Of a stretch of 63,150 bases of DNA, positions 33,493 to 41,233 are shown piece after piece. Position 1 is the first letter of the stretch. The number at the start of each line of letters is the position of its first letter. Both the position numbers and the translations under genes were made by a program. Below the pieces are notes generated by a model. That model was not told where the DNA came from. It saw only the letters and a program-made list of their open reading frames with translations, and made no database searches. Source of the DNA: Solirubrobacterales bacterium. Lineage in GTDB: Bacteria; Actinomycetota; Thermoleophilia; Solirubrobacterales; 70-9. The DNA is taken from assembly GCA_020438295.1 (NCBI GenBank), contig JAGQUV010000008.1, positions 1 to 63,150 of the forward strand, read 5' to 3'.

Positions 33493-34812
33493 CTAGCCGA
33501 GCGGACGGTGCGAGCCGCCCTGCTCGTACCTTTCCGGGTCGAGCACGCCCGGGCGGCCGATCGATCCGAGTTCGGAAAGGTCTCGGCGGAACGGCAGGCT
33601 GGCGGTCCAGTCGATCACCGCGCGGATCTTCCGCGAAAGCCCCGGGATCTGGCTCATGTGGTACGACCTGGCCATCCACCAGGCCGGGAAGCCGTGGAAT
33701 CTGCGGTGACCGACGCGACCGACCGCCTTGTAGCGGCCGAGGTTCACGAACGACGCTTTGCCTCGGTATTCGAACTCGACCGGCGAGTCCACCCCGATGC
33801 CGACCGCCGAGGCCACGTTGATCGCGGCTACCCGCGCCTGCCGGACGGCGTGCTGGGCGGTCGGCGGGCAGAAGCCGCCGGCCGGGTCCGGTACCGCGGC
33901 GCAGTCGCCCAGTGCCCAGACGTTTTCCATCCCTTCTACCCTGAGGAATGAATCGACCTTGACCTTGCCGCGCTCGTCGAGCGGTACCCGGAGCTTCTTC
34001 AAACCGGGATTCGGGACCACCCCGGCGGTCCAGACGACGGTCCGGGCCGGCAGGGTCTCGCCGGTCGAGATCGTTGCCGACGATGCCGTGACCCCTTCCA
34101 GCGTGGTCTCGAGCCTGACGTCGATACCCCGGCCTCGCAGCTCCTTGACCGCATATGTGGCAAGACTCCGGTCGATTTCCGGCAGCACGCGCTCGGCGGC
34201 CTCGATCAGCACCCAACGCATTCCGTGGAGCCGGGCACGCGGATAGTGCTGCATCGCGTCGGCGGCGAAGTCCTGCAGCTCGGCAAGGGCTTCGAGCCCG
34301 GCGTAGCCGCCCCCTACGAATACGTAGGTGAGGAGCTGGCCGCGAAGTTCGGGATCCTCGGTCGCGTTCGCCACCTCCAGGGTTTCGATCACCCTGTTCC
34401 TCAGGTAGATCGCGTCGGCCAGGCTCTTGAAGCCGACTGCGTGTTCGCTCAGTCCGGGTATCGGCAGGAAGCGCGAAACCGAACCGGGCGCCAGGACCAG
34501 GTGGTCGTAGTTCACGGTTTCATGCTCGCCGTTGTGGCCGGTGATACCGACGGTTCCCGCCTCGGGATCGTGGGCGTCGACCACACCCAGCCGGAGGTTG
34601 GCCCGTTTGACGATCTCTCGAAGCGGCGTGACCACGTGCCTGGGCTCGAGCGTGCCGGCCGCTGCTTCGGGCAGGAACGGCGTGTACAGCAGGAAGTTGA
34701 CGTCGTTGACCAGGCTGAGCCGGGCCGATTGACGCGGGAGCATCGCCTCCAGCACCCGCGTGACGGTCGCCCCGGCAAATCCGCCGCCGGCTATGACGAT
34801 GTTCCAGGCCAT
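33493..34812 (-). CDS. ndh: Type II NADH dehydrogenase (NDH-2)
   Basis: Single-subunit FAD enzyme that passes electrons from NADH to the quinone pool without proton pumping; menaquinone is presumably the acceptor since its synthesis genes are in the same window. FAD motif IVIAGGGFAGATVTRVLE at the N-terminus, NAD motif VFVGGGYAGLEALAEL near residue 165, and VWALGDCAAVPDP near 300 closing the FAD site; the C-terminal membrane-anchoring amphipathic segment is present. 439 residues from the ATG at 34812, which is preceded by TATACT at 7 nt and no Shine-Dalgarno, so the mRNA should be leaderless. A sulfide:quinone reductase is less likely, as no redox Cys pair is seen. Confidence 0.9.
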   Translation of the reverse strand: MAWNIVIAGGGFAGATVTRVLEAMLPRQSARLSLVNDVNFLLYTPFLPEAAAGTLEPRHVVTPLREIVKRANLRLGVVDAHDPEAGTVGITGHNGEHETVNYDHLVLAPGSVSRFLPIPGLSEHAVGFKSLADAIYLRNRVIETLEVANATEDPELRGQLLTYVFVGGGYAGLEALAELQDFAADAMQHYPRARLHGMRWVLIEAAERVLPEIDRSLATYAVKELRGRGIDVRLETTLEGVTASSATISTGETLPARTVVWTAGVVPNPGLKKLRVPLDERGKVKVDSFLRVEGMENVWALGDCAAVPDPAGGFCPPTAQHAVRQARVAAINVASAVGIGVDSPVEFEYRGKASFVNLGRYKAVGRVGHRRFHGFPAWWMARSYHMSQIPGLSRKIRAVIDWTASLPFRRDLSELGSIGRPGVLDPERYEQGGSHRPLG

Positions 34813-34819
34813 CGCCGCG

Positions 34820-34841
34820 AGTATATGCCCGGGATCCCGGG
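34820..34841 (-). promoter_or_regulatory. ndh promoter with palindromic operator-like site
   Basis: TATACT (34820-34825, minus strand) lies 7 nt before the ndh ATG. Immediately upstream, in the region between -10 and -35, is a perfect 14-bp palindrome CCCGGGATCCCGGG (34828-34841), where a bound repressor would block RNA polymerase. Confidence 0.5.
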
Positions 34842-34894
34842 ACGAGACCGGCCCGGAGCGCGCCCAACCGACTTCAGTAGACGGCCCCTTGCCG

Positions 34895-34900
34895 TACGAT
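34895..34900 (+). promoter_or_regulatory. -10 box of the secreted protease gene
   Basis: TACGAT, 6 nt before the ATG at 34907; no ribosome site, so a leaderless transcript is likely. Confidence 0.45.
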
Positions 34901-34906
34901 ATGGCG

Positions 34907-36151
34907 ATGGTCAGGGAGTTCGCAGGGATCGCCGGGGGCCCACCCGGCCGGAGCAGGCGGTTGCTGCTGATTGCGGTATTGCTGCTGCTTTCAGCTCCGG
35001 CCTGGGGCTCCGCCACCGCCGCGGCGCGTCCCTCGACCCCTGTCTCCCACCAGGTCCGGCAGAGCCCGGCGGCGATCGGCTCGGCCTGGGATCGCGACGA
35101 TCTGCTCGGGGCGCGACCGGCTGAAGTGGAGGTCGACCCGGTGCGGGGTCCCGACCTGGCGGAACTCACCGACGCGTCGGTTTCCGGCGCTTCCGGCGAC
35201 TTCCTGCCCGGAAACGTAGCCGCCTATCCGCAGCGGGTCCACGGGAAGATCTTCTACCTGTCCGGGGGAGCGTCGTTCAGCTGCTCCGGCACGCTGGTCA
35301 ACTCCCGCCTGAGGAACGTCGTGTTCACGGCCGGACACTGCGTGTTCGACCGTCAACAGGACAGTTTCGTCAGCAAGCTGATTTTCGTTCCCGGCTACGA
35401 GGACGGCAGCACGCCGCTCGGTACGTATGCGGCGCGAAGCCTGGTGACCACGACCGGTTGGATCGAGGATGGAAAGTTCAGCTACGACATCGGAGCGGTG
35501 GCGCTCGAAGACAGCCCCGAAAACAGCCTCGGCTCCCGCAGGATCGCGTTCGACCTCGATCCCGGTGAGCGGTCGTGGACGATCTTCGGATACCCCCAGC
35601 AGCCGGACCCGCCGTACGGCGGGGGGCGGCTGGTCGGCTGCGACGCCGTAACCAGGACACGGGACGTGGGCGTCCCGCCGACGATCGGGGCCGGCCCCTG
35701 CTCGATGGAGCAGGGTGCGAGCGGTGGTGGCTGGGTCACCGACGACGGGTACCTGAATTCCGTGACCAGCTACGGCTACTGCGACAGTGAGCCGGATCTC
35801 TGCGGCTTGATCTTCGGTCCCTACTTCTCCAACGCGGCCAAGGCGCTTTACACCGACAGCTCAATCGGCGGCTCCAAGGCCCCCGGCGTCAGGTTCAAGG
35901 CAAAGCCCCCGAAACGGGTCCGGAAAAAGAAGGTCAGGTTCGGGCTCGGGGGCTCGGGCAGCACCCCGGTCAGCTTTCGGTGCAAGCTGGACCGCAAGAG
36001 CTATGTCAACTGCTCGGACAGCGTGAAGGTCAGCCATCTCTCGCCCGGCAGGCACGCATTCCGGGCATATTCGACCGACCAGACCGGTCACCGGAGTTCG
36101 AAGACCGTTGTCTGGAAGTTCAGGTCGAAGAAGAAGCGCCCGAAGCGGTGA
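34907..36151 (+). CDS. Secreted trypsin-like serine protease with C-terminal beta domain
   Basis: A 414-residue exported protein. Signal peptide: basic RSRR then a hydrophobic run at 19-34 and an AxA-type site near GSATAAA (35-40). Chymotrypsin-fold domain about 100-350 with the full triad: H144 in FTAGHCVFD, D194 in FSYDIGAVAL and S272 in EQGASGGGWV. Several cysteines could form disulfides. A basic linker (KPPKRVRKKKVRF) leads to a C-terminal, roughly 70-residue, beta-rich domain with two Cys (SFRCKLDRKSYVNCSDS) like bacterial Ig-like modules, ending in a KKKRPKR tail. ATG at 34907 is preferred over the ATG at 34901 because it starts 6 nt after TACGAT. Target and function are unknown. Confidence 0.82.
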   Translation: MVREFAGIAGGPPGRSRRLLLIAVLLLLSAPAWGSATAAARPSTPVSHQVRQSPAAIGSAWDRDDLLGARPAEVEVDPVRGPDLAELTDASVSGASGDFLPGNVAAYPQRVHGKIFYLSGGASFSCSGTLVNSRLRNVVFTAGHCVFDRQQDSFVSKLIFVPGYEDGSTPLGTYAARSLVTTTGWIEDGKFSYDIGAVALEDSPENSLGSRRIAFDLDPGERSWTIFGYPQQPDPPYGGGRLVGCDAVTRTRDVGVPPTIGAGPCSMEQGASGGGWVTDDGYLNSVTSYGYCDSEPDLCGLIFGPYFSNAAKALYTDSSIGGSKAPGVRFKAKPPKRVRKKKVRFGLGGSGSTPVSFRCKLDRKSYVNCSDSVKVSHLSPGRHAFRAYSTDQTGHRSSKTVVWKFRSKKKRPKR

Positions 36152-36154
36152 GGA

Positions 36155-37603
36155 TCAGAGGCCGAGGTCCCGCCGCAACAGACGCGTGACCTCGCCCCCG
36201 TCGGCCCGGCCCTGGGTGGCCTTCATCACCGCTCCGACCAACGCCCCGATCGCCTTCTCGTTGCCGGACCTGACCTGCTCCGCCGGCGCGGGATTTTCGT
36301 CGATCGCCTGAGCGACGATCTTCTCCAGTTCCCCGGAGTCCGAAATCTGCTCCAGTCCCCGTTCTTCGACGACCTCCAGCGGATCGGCCCCGTCGGCGAC
36401 CATTTCCGCCAGCACCGCTTTGGCCGACGAGTGAGAGATCCGCTTCGAGCCGACCAGCCGGACCAGCGCCCCCAGTGAATCCGGTGTGACCACTGTCTCA
36501 CCGAGCGCCTGATCTCCCTGCTTTCGCAGCTCGGCCGCGAATTCGCCGGTAACCCAGTTGGCCGCCGCCCGGGGCTCGATCTCGGGGTGATGGGCGATCA
36601 CCCCTTCGAAGAACTCGGCCCATTCGAGGTCGAATGAAAGCTTCAACGCGGCGCCTTCCGATACTCCGAGCTCCTCGCGGTATCGCTGCGATCGCTCAGC
36701 GGGGAGCTCGGGCAGGGCCGCGGCAGCCGCATCCAGCATCTGCCGGGTCGGGACCACCGGAACCAGGTCCGGCTCCGGCATGTACCGGTAGTCGTGGGCC
36801 TCCTCCTTGGAGCGCAGCGAGTGGAGCTCCCCGGTCGCCGGATCGAAGTGCAGGGTCTCCTGGACCACCTGGCCTCCGGACGCGATCAGCTCCTTCTGTC
36901 GCGCGACCTCTGCCTCGATGCCCCGCTCGATGAATCGGAACGAGTTCATGTTCTTCATCTCGGTCTTGGTCCCGAACTCGTCCGAACCGACCGGGCGGAC
37001 CGAGACGTTCGCGTCGCAGCGGAGGCTGCCCTCCTCCATGTTCACGTCGGATACGCCGAGCTGCCTGATCGTGGCCCTGAGCAGCTGGCCCCACTCACGC
37101 ACCTGGGCGCCGCTCCTCAGGTCGGGCTCGGTCACGATCTCGACCAGCGGCGTACCGCCCCGGTTGAAGTCGACCAGGGAGTCGTCGGAGCCCTGGATCC
37201 GCCCACGGTGGTGACCGACGTGCACCATCTTGGCCGCGTCCTCTTCCAGGTGGGCCCGGTGGATGCGAACGTCGCCCAGCCGCCCGGCTCCGGCGATCGG
37301 TACGTCGTACTGGCTGATTTGGTACGCCTTCGGACTGTCCGGATAGAAGTAGTTCTTACGATGGAAGATCGACCGCGGCGCCACTTCGCATTCGAGCGCA
37401 GCCGCGATCAGCAGGGCGTACTCGATCGCGGTCCGGTTGGGTACCGGGAGCACGCCGGGGTGGGCCAGGCAGATCGGGCAGGTATGGACATTGGCCCGAT
37501 CGCCGAACGAGAGCTCACAGCCACAGAACATCTTGGTCCTGGTCGACAGCTGGACGTGGATCTCCAGCCCGATCACGGCCTCGAGTTCTTGTTCGCTGCT
37601 CAT
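36155..37603 (-). CDS. gatB: Glutamyl/aspartyl-tRNA amidotransferase subunit B
   Basis: Subunit B of GatCAB, which amidates mischarged Glu-tRNA(Gln) and Asp-tRNA(Asn); GatB binds the tRNA and transfers ammonia. The N-terminus AVIGLEIHVQLSTRTKMFCGC begins the cradle domain, with zinc-type cysteines in FCGC and CPICLAHPGVLP; the C-terminal helical and YqeY-like tail domains occupy about 300-482. ATG at 37603 overlaps the gatA stop (ATGA). A much longer open frame upstream in phase crosses gatA antisense-free but has no family similarity and is not used. 482 residues, normal. Confidence 0.95.
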   Translation of the reverse strand: MSSEQELEAVIGLEIHVQLSTRTKMFCGCELSFGDRANVHTCPICLAHPGVLPVPNRTAIEYALLIAAALECEVAPRSIFHRKNYFYPDSPKAYQISQYDVPIAGAGRLGDVRIHRAHLEEDAAKMVHVGHHRGRIQGSDDSLVDFNRGGTPLVEIVTEPDLRSGAQVREWGQLLRATIRQLGVSDVNMEEGSLRCDANVSVRPVGSDEFGTKTEMKNMNSFRFIERGIEAEVARQKELIASGGQVVQETLHFDPATGELHSLRSKEEAHDYRYMPEPDLVPVVPTRQMLDAAAAALPELPAERSQRYREELGVSEGAALKLSFDLEWAEFFEGVIAHHPEIEPRAAANWVTGEFAAELRKQGDQALGETVVTPDSLGALVRLVGSKRISHSSAKAVLAEMVADGADPLEVVEERGLEQISDSGELEKIVAQAIDENPAPAEQVRSGNEKAIGALVGAVMKATQGRADGGEVTRLLRRDLGL

Positions 37604-39057
37604 CGCTCCACTTCCTGGGGCTCCTGCTCGAAGCCGATCTCCCGCTCCAGGGCGAAGGCGGCCTCCAACAGGCTCTGTTCGGCGAAAGCCGGGGCCGCGA
37701 TCTGGAAACCGACCGGTAGCTCCGGCCCACCGCCCGCCGGCCCGGCGGTCCCGGCAGGGATCGAAATCGCCGGGATCCCGGCCAGCGACATAGGCACCGT
37801 GTAGAGGTCGTTCAGATACATCGTCCAGGGGTCGCCCGTCTTCTCCCCCAGGCCGAACGCCACGGTCGGGCTGGTCGGTGTGACCACGAAATCGACCTGC
37901 CCGAAAGCCTTGTCGAAGTCCCGGACGATCATCGTCCTGACCCTTTGGGCACGACCGTAGTAGGCCTCGTAGTAGCCGGAAGACAGGGCGTACGTGCCCA
38001 GCATGATGCGGCGCTTCACCTCGGGGCCGAACCCGGCACCGCGCGTCTCTTCGTACATGGAGACCAGATCGTCCTCGGACTCCCTCATGCCGTAGCGGAC
38101 CCCGTCGTAGCGCGCGAGATTGGTCGAGGCCTCGGCCGGGGCCAGTACGTAGTAGGCCGAGATGCCGTGGTCGGAATGAGGAAGCGCGATCGATTCGATC
38201 GAACCGCCCAGGCGCTCGATCGCGGCGGTCGTCTGCTCGAAGACCTTCCGGACCCCTGCTTCGAGCCCCTCGCCGATCAGGTCGGCCGGGATACCGAACC
38301 TGAGGCCGTTCAGGTCGACCGCGGACGGCAGCTCGACCCCACCCTCGATCCCGACCGAAGTCGAATCCATCTCGTCCCGGCCCTGGAGCCGGGACAGCAT
38401 CAGCGCGGCATCGGTCACGTCCCGGGTCAGCGGACCGCACTGGTCCAGGGAAGAGGCGAACGCGATCATTCCGTAGCGCGAGATCGCGCCGTAGGTCGGC
38501 TTCAGGCCGACGATCCCGCATAAGGCGGCCGGCTGGCGGATCGAACCGCCGGTGTCGGTGCCGAGCGCCCATGGAGCCAGCCGCCCGGCGACCACAGCGG
38601 CCGAACCACCCGACGAGCCCCCGGGCACCCGTCCGTGATCCCACGGGTTGAGCACCGGCCCGTAGGCAGAGTTCTCGTTCGAAGAGCCCATTGCGAACTC
38701 GTCCATGTTGGTCTTGCCGATCATCGGCATACCGGACGCGGACAGGCGGGACAAGGCGGTCGACGTATACGGGGGTATGTAGCCCTCGAGGATCCGGGAG
38801 CCGGCGGTGGTGGGCACACCGGTAGTGCAGAAGATGTCCTTGACCGCGACCGGCACCCCGGCGCCGGGAGCCCCGCTGTCGGGATCGACTCCCCGCATGG
38901 CCGCGGCCCGGTCGGCCTTCCACAGATAGCCGTTCAGCCGGTCCTCGGCGGCCCGATCCAGCCAGGCATTCAGGCATTCGTCGGAGCTGACCACGCCGTC
39001 TGCGATCAGACCGGCCGTCTCGGTCGCGGTGGCAGCAAGCAGTTCGTGCTCGGCCAA
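37600..39057 (-). CDS. gatA: Glutamyl/aspartyl-tRNA amidotransferase subunit A
   Basis: Amidase-signature subunit that hydrolyses glutamine and feeds ammonia to GatB. The Ser-cisSer-Lys triad is visible: Lys in GVPVAVKDIFCT near residue 71, cis-Ser in VPGGSSGGSAAVVAG near 145 and the nucleophile in ALGTDTGGSIRQPAALCG near 170. The length of 485 residues is normal. The start is a TTG at 39057, 2 nt after the gatC stop (39062-39060). Confidence 0.95.
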   Translation of the reverse strand: MAEHELLAATATETAGLIADGVVSSDECLNAWLDRAAEDRLNGYLWKADRAAAMRGVDPDSGAPGAGVPVAVKDIFCTTGVPTTAGSRILEGYIPPYTSTALSRLSASGMPMIGKTNMDEFAMGSSNENSAYGPVLNPWDHGRVPGGSSGGSAAVVAGRLAPWALGTDTGGSIRQPAALCGIVGLKPTYGAISRYGMIAFASSLDQCGPLTRDVTDAALMLSRLQGRDEMDSTSVGIEGGVELPSAVDLNGLRFGIPADLIGEGLEAGVRKVFEQTTAAIERLGGSIESIALPHSDHGISAYYVLAPAEASTNLARYDGVRYGMRESEDDLVSMYEETRGAGFGPEVKRRIMLGTYALSSGYYEAYYGRAQRVRTMIVRDFDKAFGQVDFVVTPTSPTVAFGLGEKTGDPWTMYLNDLYTVPMSLAGIPAISIPAGTAGPAGGGPELPVGFQIAAPAFAEQSLLEAAFALEREIGFEQEPQEVER

Positions 39058-39059
39058 GA

Positions 39060-39350
39060 TCAGGCCTCGGCCTGGGGCGAGGGGACCCGGAAAGCGCCAT
39101 CGTGCGGGTCGGGAGCCCCTTCGAGGGCGCGGTCACGGTCGAGGCTGGGGCGTGGCAGGTCGTCGCGCAGCACATTCTCGAGCGGCACGACGTGCGAAGT
39201 CGGCTCCACTCCTTCTACATCGATCTCGGTCAGCCGGTCCACGTGGTCCAGGATCGAAGACAGCTCGTGCTCGAGTGCTGCAACCTCCTCTTCGCTCAGC
39301 TTCAGCCTCGAGAGCCGCGCCACGTGCAGAACCTGTTCCCGCTCGATCAC
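39060..39350 (-). CDS. gatC: Glutamyl/aspartyl-tRNA amidotransferase subunit C
   Basis: Small 96-residue subunit that wraps between GatA and GatB and stabilises the complex. Typical sequence: VLHVARLSRLKLSEEEVAAL, then ILDHVDRLTEIDVEGVEPTSHV and LRDDLPRPSLDRD. Start is a GTG at 39350, leaderless in appearance (TAGACT 6 nt upstream). It heads gatC-gatA-gatB. Confidence 0.94.
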   Translation of the reverse strand: MIEREQVLHVARLSRLKLSEEEVAALEHELSSILDHVDRLTEIDVEGVEPTSHVVPLENVLRDDLPRPSLDRDRALEGAPDPHDGAFRVPSPQAEA

Positions 39351-39356
39351 GAGGCG

Positions 39357-39362
39357 AGTCTA
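39357..39362 (-). promoter_or_regulatory. -10 box of the gatCAB operon
   Basis: TAGACT on the minus strand, exactly 6 nt before the gatC GTG, and no Shine-Dalgarno. The upstream GC-rich spacer (39363-39423) shows no good -35. Confidence 0.45.
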
Positions 39363-39423
39363 TTTGAGCGGGGCGGGGCCGCGACCCGAGGCGAGCCCGG
39401 TGCCGGCACCTACGGGTACCGGA

Positions 39424-39801
39424 TCAGTTTTCCCTCGAGACGCTCTTCCAACCGGCCCCGGTCATGACCAGACAGCCGGTCAGGGCGGCAAAGAACCCGA
39501 CATCCAGACCACCGTCCGGAGGCCAGACGACTTTCAGGAGCAGGAGGAGGGTCGCCAGCGTGACCAGTGTCGACAGGTAGGTCTCGAAAGTGATCGGAAC
39601 GTCGGTGGTACGGCTCCGGGCCAGCAGTGCGGGCAGCACGAGCCCACCGACCGCGGCTCCGAGCAGGATCAGGTCCAACAGGCCGACCGAGCCGAACGCG
39701 GATTCGCCGCCGCTGAACGGAATCAGCAGTCCGACCAGGATCAGTCCGCCGGCTGCGGCGACCAGCCACTCCCCGGGGTGAACTCTCTGAAACTCCAACA
39801 T
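39424..39801 (-). CDS. Small four-helix membrane protein
   Basis: A 125-residue hydrophobic protein with four predicted helices (about 12-30, 40-60, 75-95, 103-117). No recognised catalytic motif. The frame starts at an ATG at 39801, but AGGAGG sits only 1 nt before it; the adjacent TTG at 39798 has better spacing and may be the real start. It lies 45 nt after a second membrane protein (39847-40377) that shares the L.LLGAA/VGA hydrophobic pattern and a (V/F)(V/F)(W/F)PP(D/W) turn, so the two may be diverged duplicates. The function is unknown. Confidence 0.6.
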   Translation of the reverse strand: MLEFQRVHPGEWLVAAAGGLILVGLLIPFSGGESAFGSVGLLDLILLGAAVGGLVLPALLARSRTTDVPITFETYLSTLVTLATLLLLLKVVWPPDGGLDVGFFAALTGCLVMTGAGWKSVSREN

Positions 39802-39846
39802 TCCTCCTGTGTCCTGGCCGAACCGATCCCGGCTGCGCCGGTCAGG

Positions 39847-40377
39847 CTATCGCCCGGGGCCGGTCCGGCCCGCCGACGCCTTCCGCCTGCGCAGGTCGAC
39901 CGCGACCAGATGATTGGACAGGAGTCCCGCCGCCACGATCGCCGCGGCACACAGCAGGGCCAGGAACGGTGCGGCCTCCCTCCCGGCCCCGTCCCATGGC
40001 GGAAAGACGAGACGGTAGAAGATCAGCAGGCAGGCTCCCGCCCCGACCACGATCAGCACCGCACCCGCCTTGACCGGCAACCGCGCCCGCCGCGCGGCCA
40101 GCACCGGAAGGGCCAGGGCCAGGGCGACCGTGGCCAGCAGATAGAGGTCGATCCAGTCGAAAGAGACCCACGCGTCGAAGCTGCGCCCCATGCCTACGCC
40201 GACCGCGTCGTCGGCGACCGGGGCATCGGCCTGCAGGTTGAACCAGCCGCTGAACATCAGGAGCAGCAGCAGGGCCCCGGCGGCCGCGCCGAGGATCAGG
40301 CCGAGATCCAGTCGCAGCCGCACGGCCCGGCCGGGGACCCGACCGCCACCGCCCGTTCCGGAGGCCGGACCCGGCAA
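39847..40377 (-). CDS. Four-helix membrane protein, related to its neighbour
   Basis: A 176-residue protein: basic proline/glycine-rich cytosolic N-terminus (1-22), then four helices at about 25-45, 73-92, 103-123 and 134-155, with a conserved-looking VFPPWDG turn before the last helix and a basic C-terminus. A TTG at 40377 is the first start, 5 nt after the folD stop; a GTG at 40323 is an alternative. No motif identifies its role. Confidence 0.55.
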   Translation of the reverse strand: MPGPASGTGGGGRVPGRAVRLRLDLGLILGAAAGALLLLLMFSGWFNLQADAPVADDAVGVGMGRSFDAWVSFDWIDLYLLATVALALALPVLAARRARLPVKAGAVLIVVGAGACLLIFYRLVFPPWDGAGREAAPFLALLCAAAIVAAGLLSNHLVAVDLRRRKASAGRTGPGR

Positions 40378-40382
40378 CGGCC

Positions 40383-41231
40383 TCAGCCGCCGGCGCGCGC
40401 GGCAGTAAGGGTGTTGACCATCAGCATCGCGATGGTCATCGGACCTACGCCGCCGGGAACGGGCGTGATCGCTGCTGCGACCTCGGAAACCGCGGCGAAG
40501 TCGACGTCGCCCTTCAGGCCGTCGGCGGTCCGGTTCATGCCGACGTCGATGACCGTCGCCCCTGGCTTGACGTGGCCGGCACCGATCAGTTCCGGGACGC
40601 CGACCGCGGCAATCAGCACGTCGGCGCGGGAGCAGACCCGGTCCAGGTCGCGCGTCCTCGAATGGCAGACCGTCACCGTAGCGTTGCGTTCCAGAAGCAG
40701 GCTGACCAGGGGACGGCCGACAAGGTTCGAGCGGCCGACGATCACCGCTTCGGCCCCTTCCAGCTCGACCCGCTGGTGGTCCAGCAGCTCGATCACGCCC
40801 GCCGGGGTGCAGGGGACCAGGCCCGGGCGCCCGCTGGCCAGCAGGCCCACGCTGGTCGGGGTGAGGCCGTCCACGTCCTTGGCCGGATCGATCGCCCGGG
40901 TCACCGCATCGGGATCGATCTGCTCGGGAACCGGCAGCTGTACCAGGATCCCGTCTACCGACCGGTCCCCGCCCAACTCCTCGATCAGCCCGATCAGCCG
41001 GTCTTGCGGACTATCGTCCGGCAGGCTGTGGTGGACCGACCGCATGCCCGCTTCCTCGCACGCCTTGTGCTTGTTGGCGACGTAGATCTCCGATGCCGGG
41101 TCGGCCCCGACCAGGACCGTGGCCAGGGTCGGTGCCCTCCCTTCCGCGGTCGTGAACGCCGCCACCTGGTCGGCGACCCTCGCCCGCACCTCAGAAGCCA
41201 CCAGCTTTCCGTCGATGACCTCGGCCGCCAC
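40383..41231 (-). CDS. folD: Methylenetetrahydrofolate dehydrogenase/cyclohydrolase
   Basis: Bifunctional one-carbon enzyme interconverting 5,10-methylene-, methenyl- and 10-formyl-tetrahydrofolate. Catalytic Lys in YVANKHKACEEAGM near residue 55, GILVQLPVPEQI near 97, and the Rossmann motif VIVGRSNLVGRPLVSLLL near 165; the C-terminal DVGMNRTADGLKGDV and TPVPGGVGPMTIAMLM are also diagnostic. The GTG at 41237 overlaps the pcrA stop, but the GTG at 41231 has AAGAG at 6 nt spacing and I use it. It follows pcrA in the same direction. Confidence 0.94.
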   Translation of the reverse strand: MAAEVIDGKLVASEVRARVADQVAAFTTAEGRAPTLATVLVGADPASEIYVANKHKACEEAGMRSVHHSLPDDSPQDRLIGLIEELGGDRSVDGILVQLPVPEQIDPDAVTRAIDPAKDVDGLTPTSVGLLASGRPGLVPCTPAGVIELLDHQRVELEGAEAVIVGRSNLVGRPLVSLLLERNATVTVCHSRTRDLDRVCSRADVLIAAVGVPELIGAGHVKPGATVIDVGMNRTADGLKGDVDFAAVSEVAAAITPVPGGVGPMTIAMLMVNTLTAARAGG

Positions 41232-41233
41232 CG

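Noticed and set aside
36155..39175. 1006-codon frame covering gatB, gatA and gatC
   Set aside because: Only the last 482 codons match GatB; upstream part is an alternate frame over gatA and gatC.
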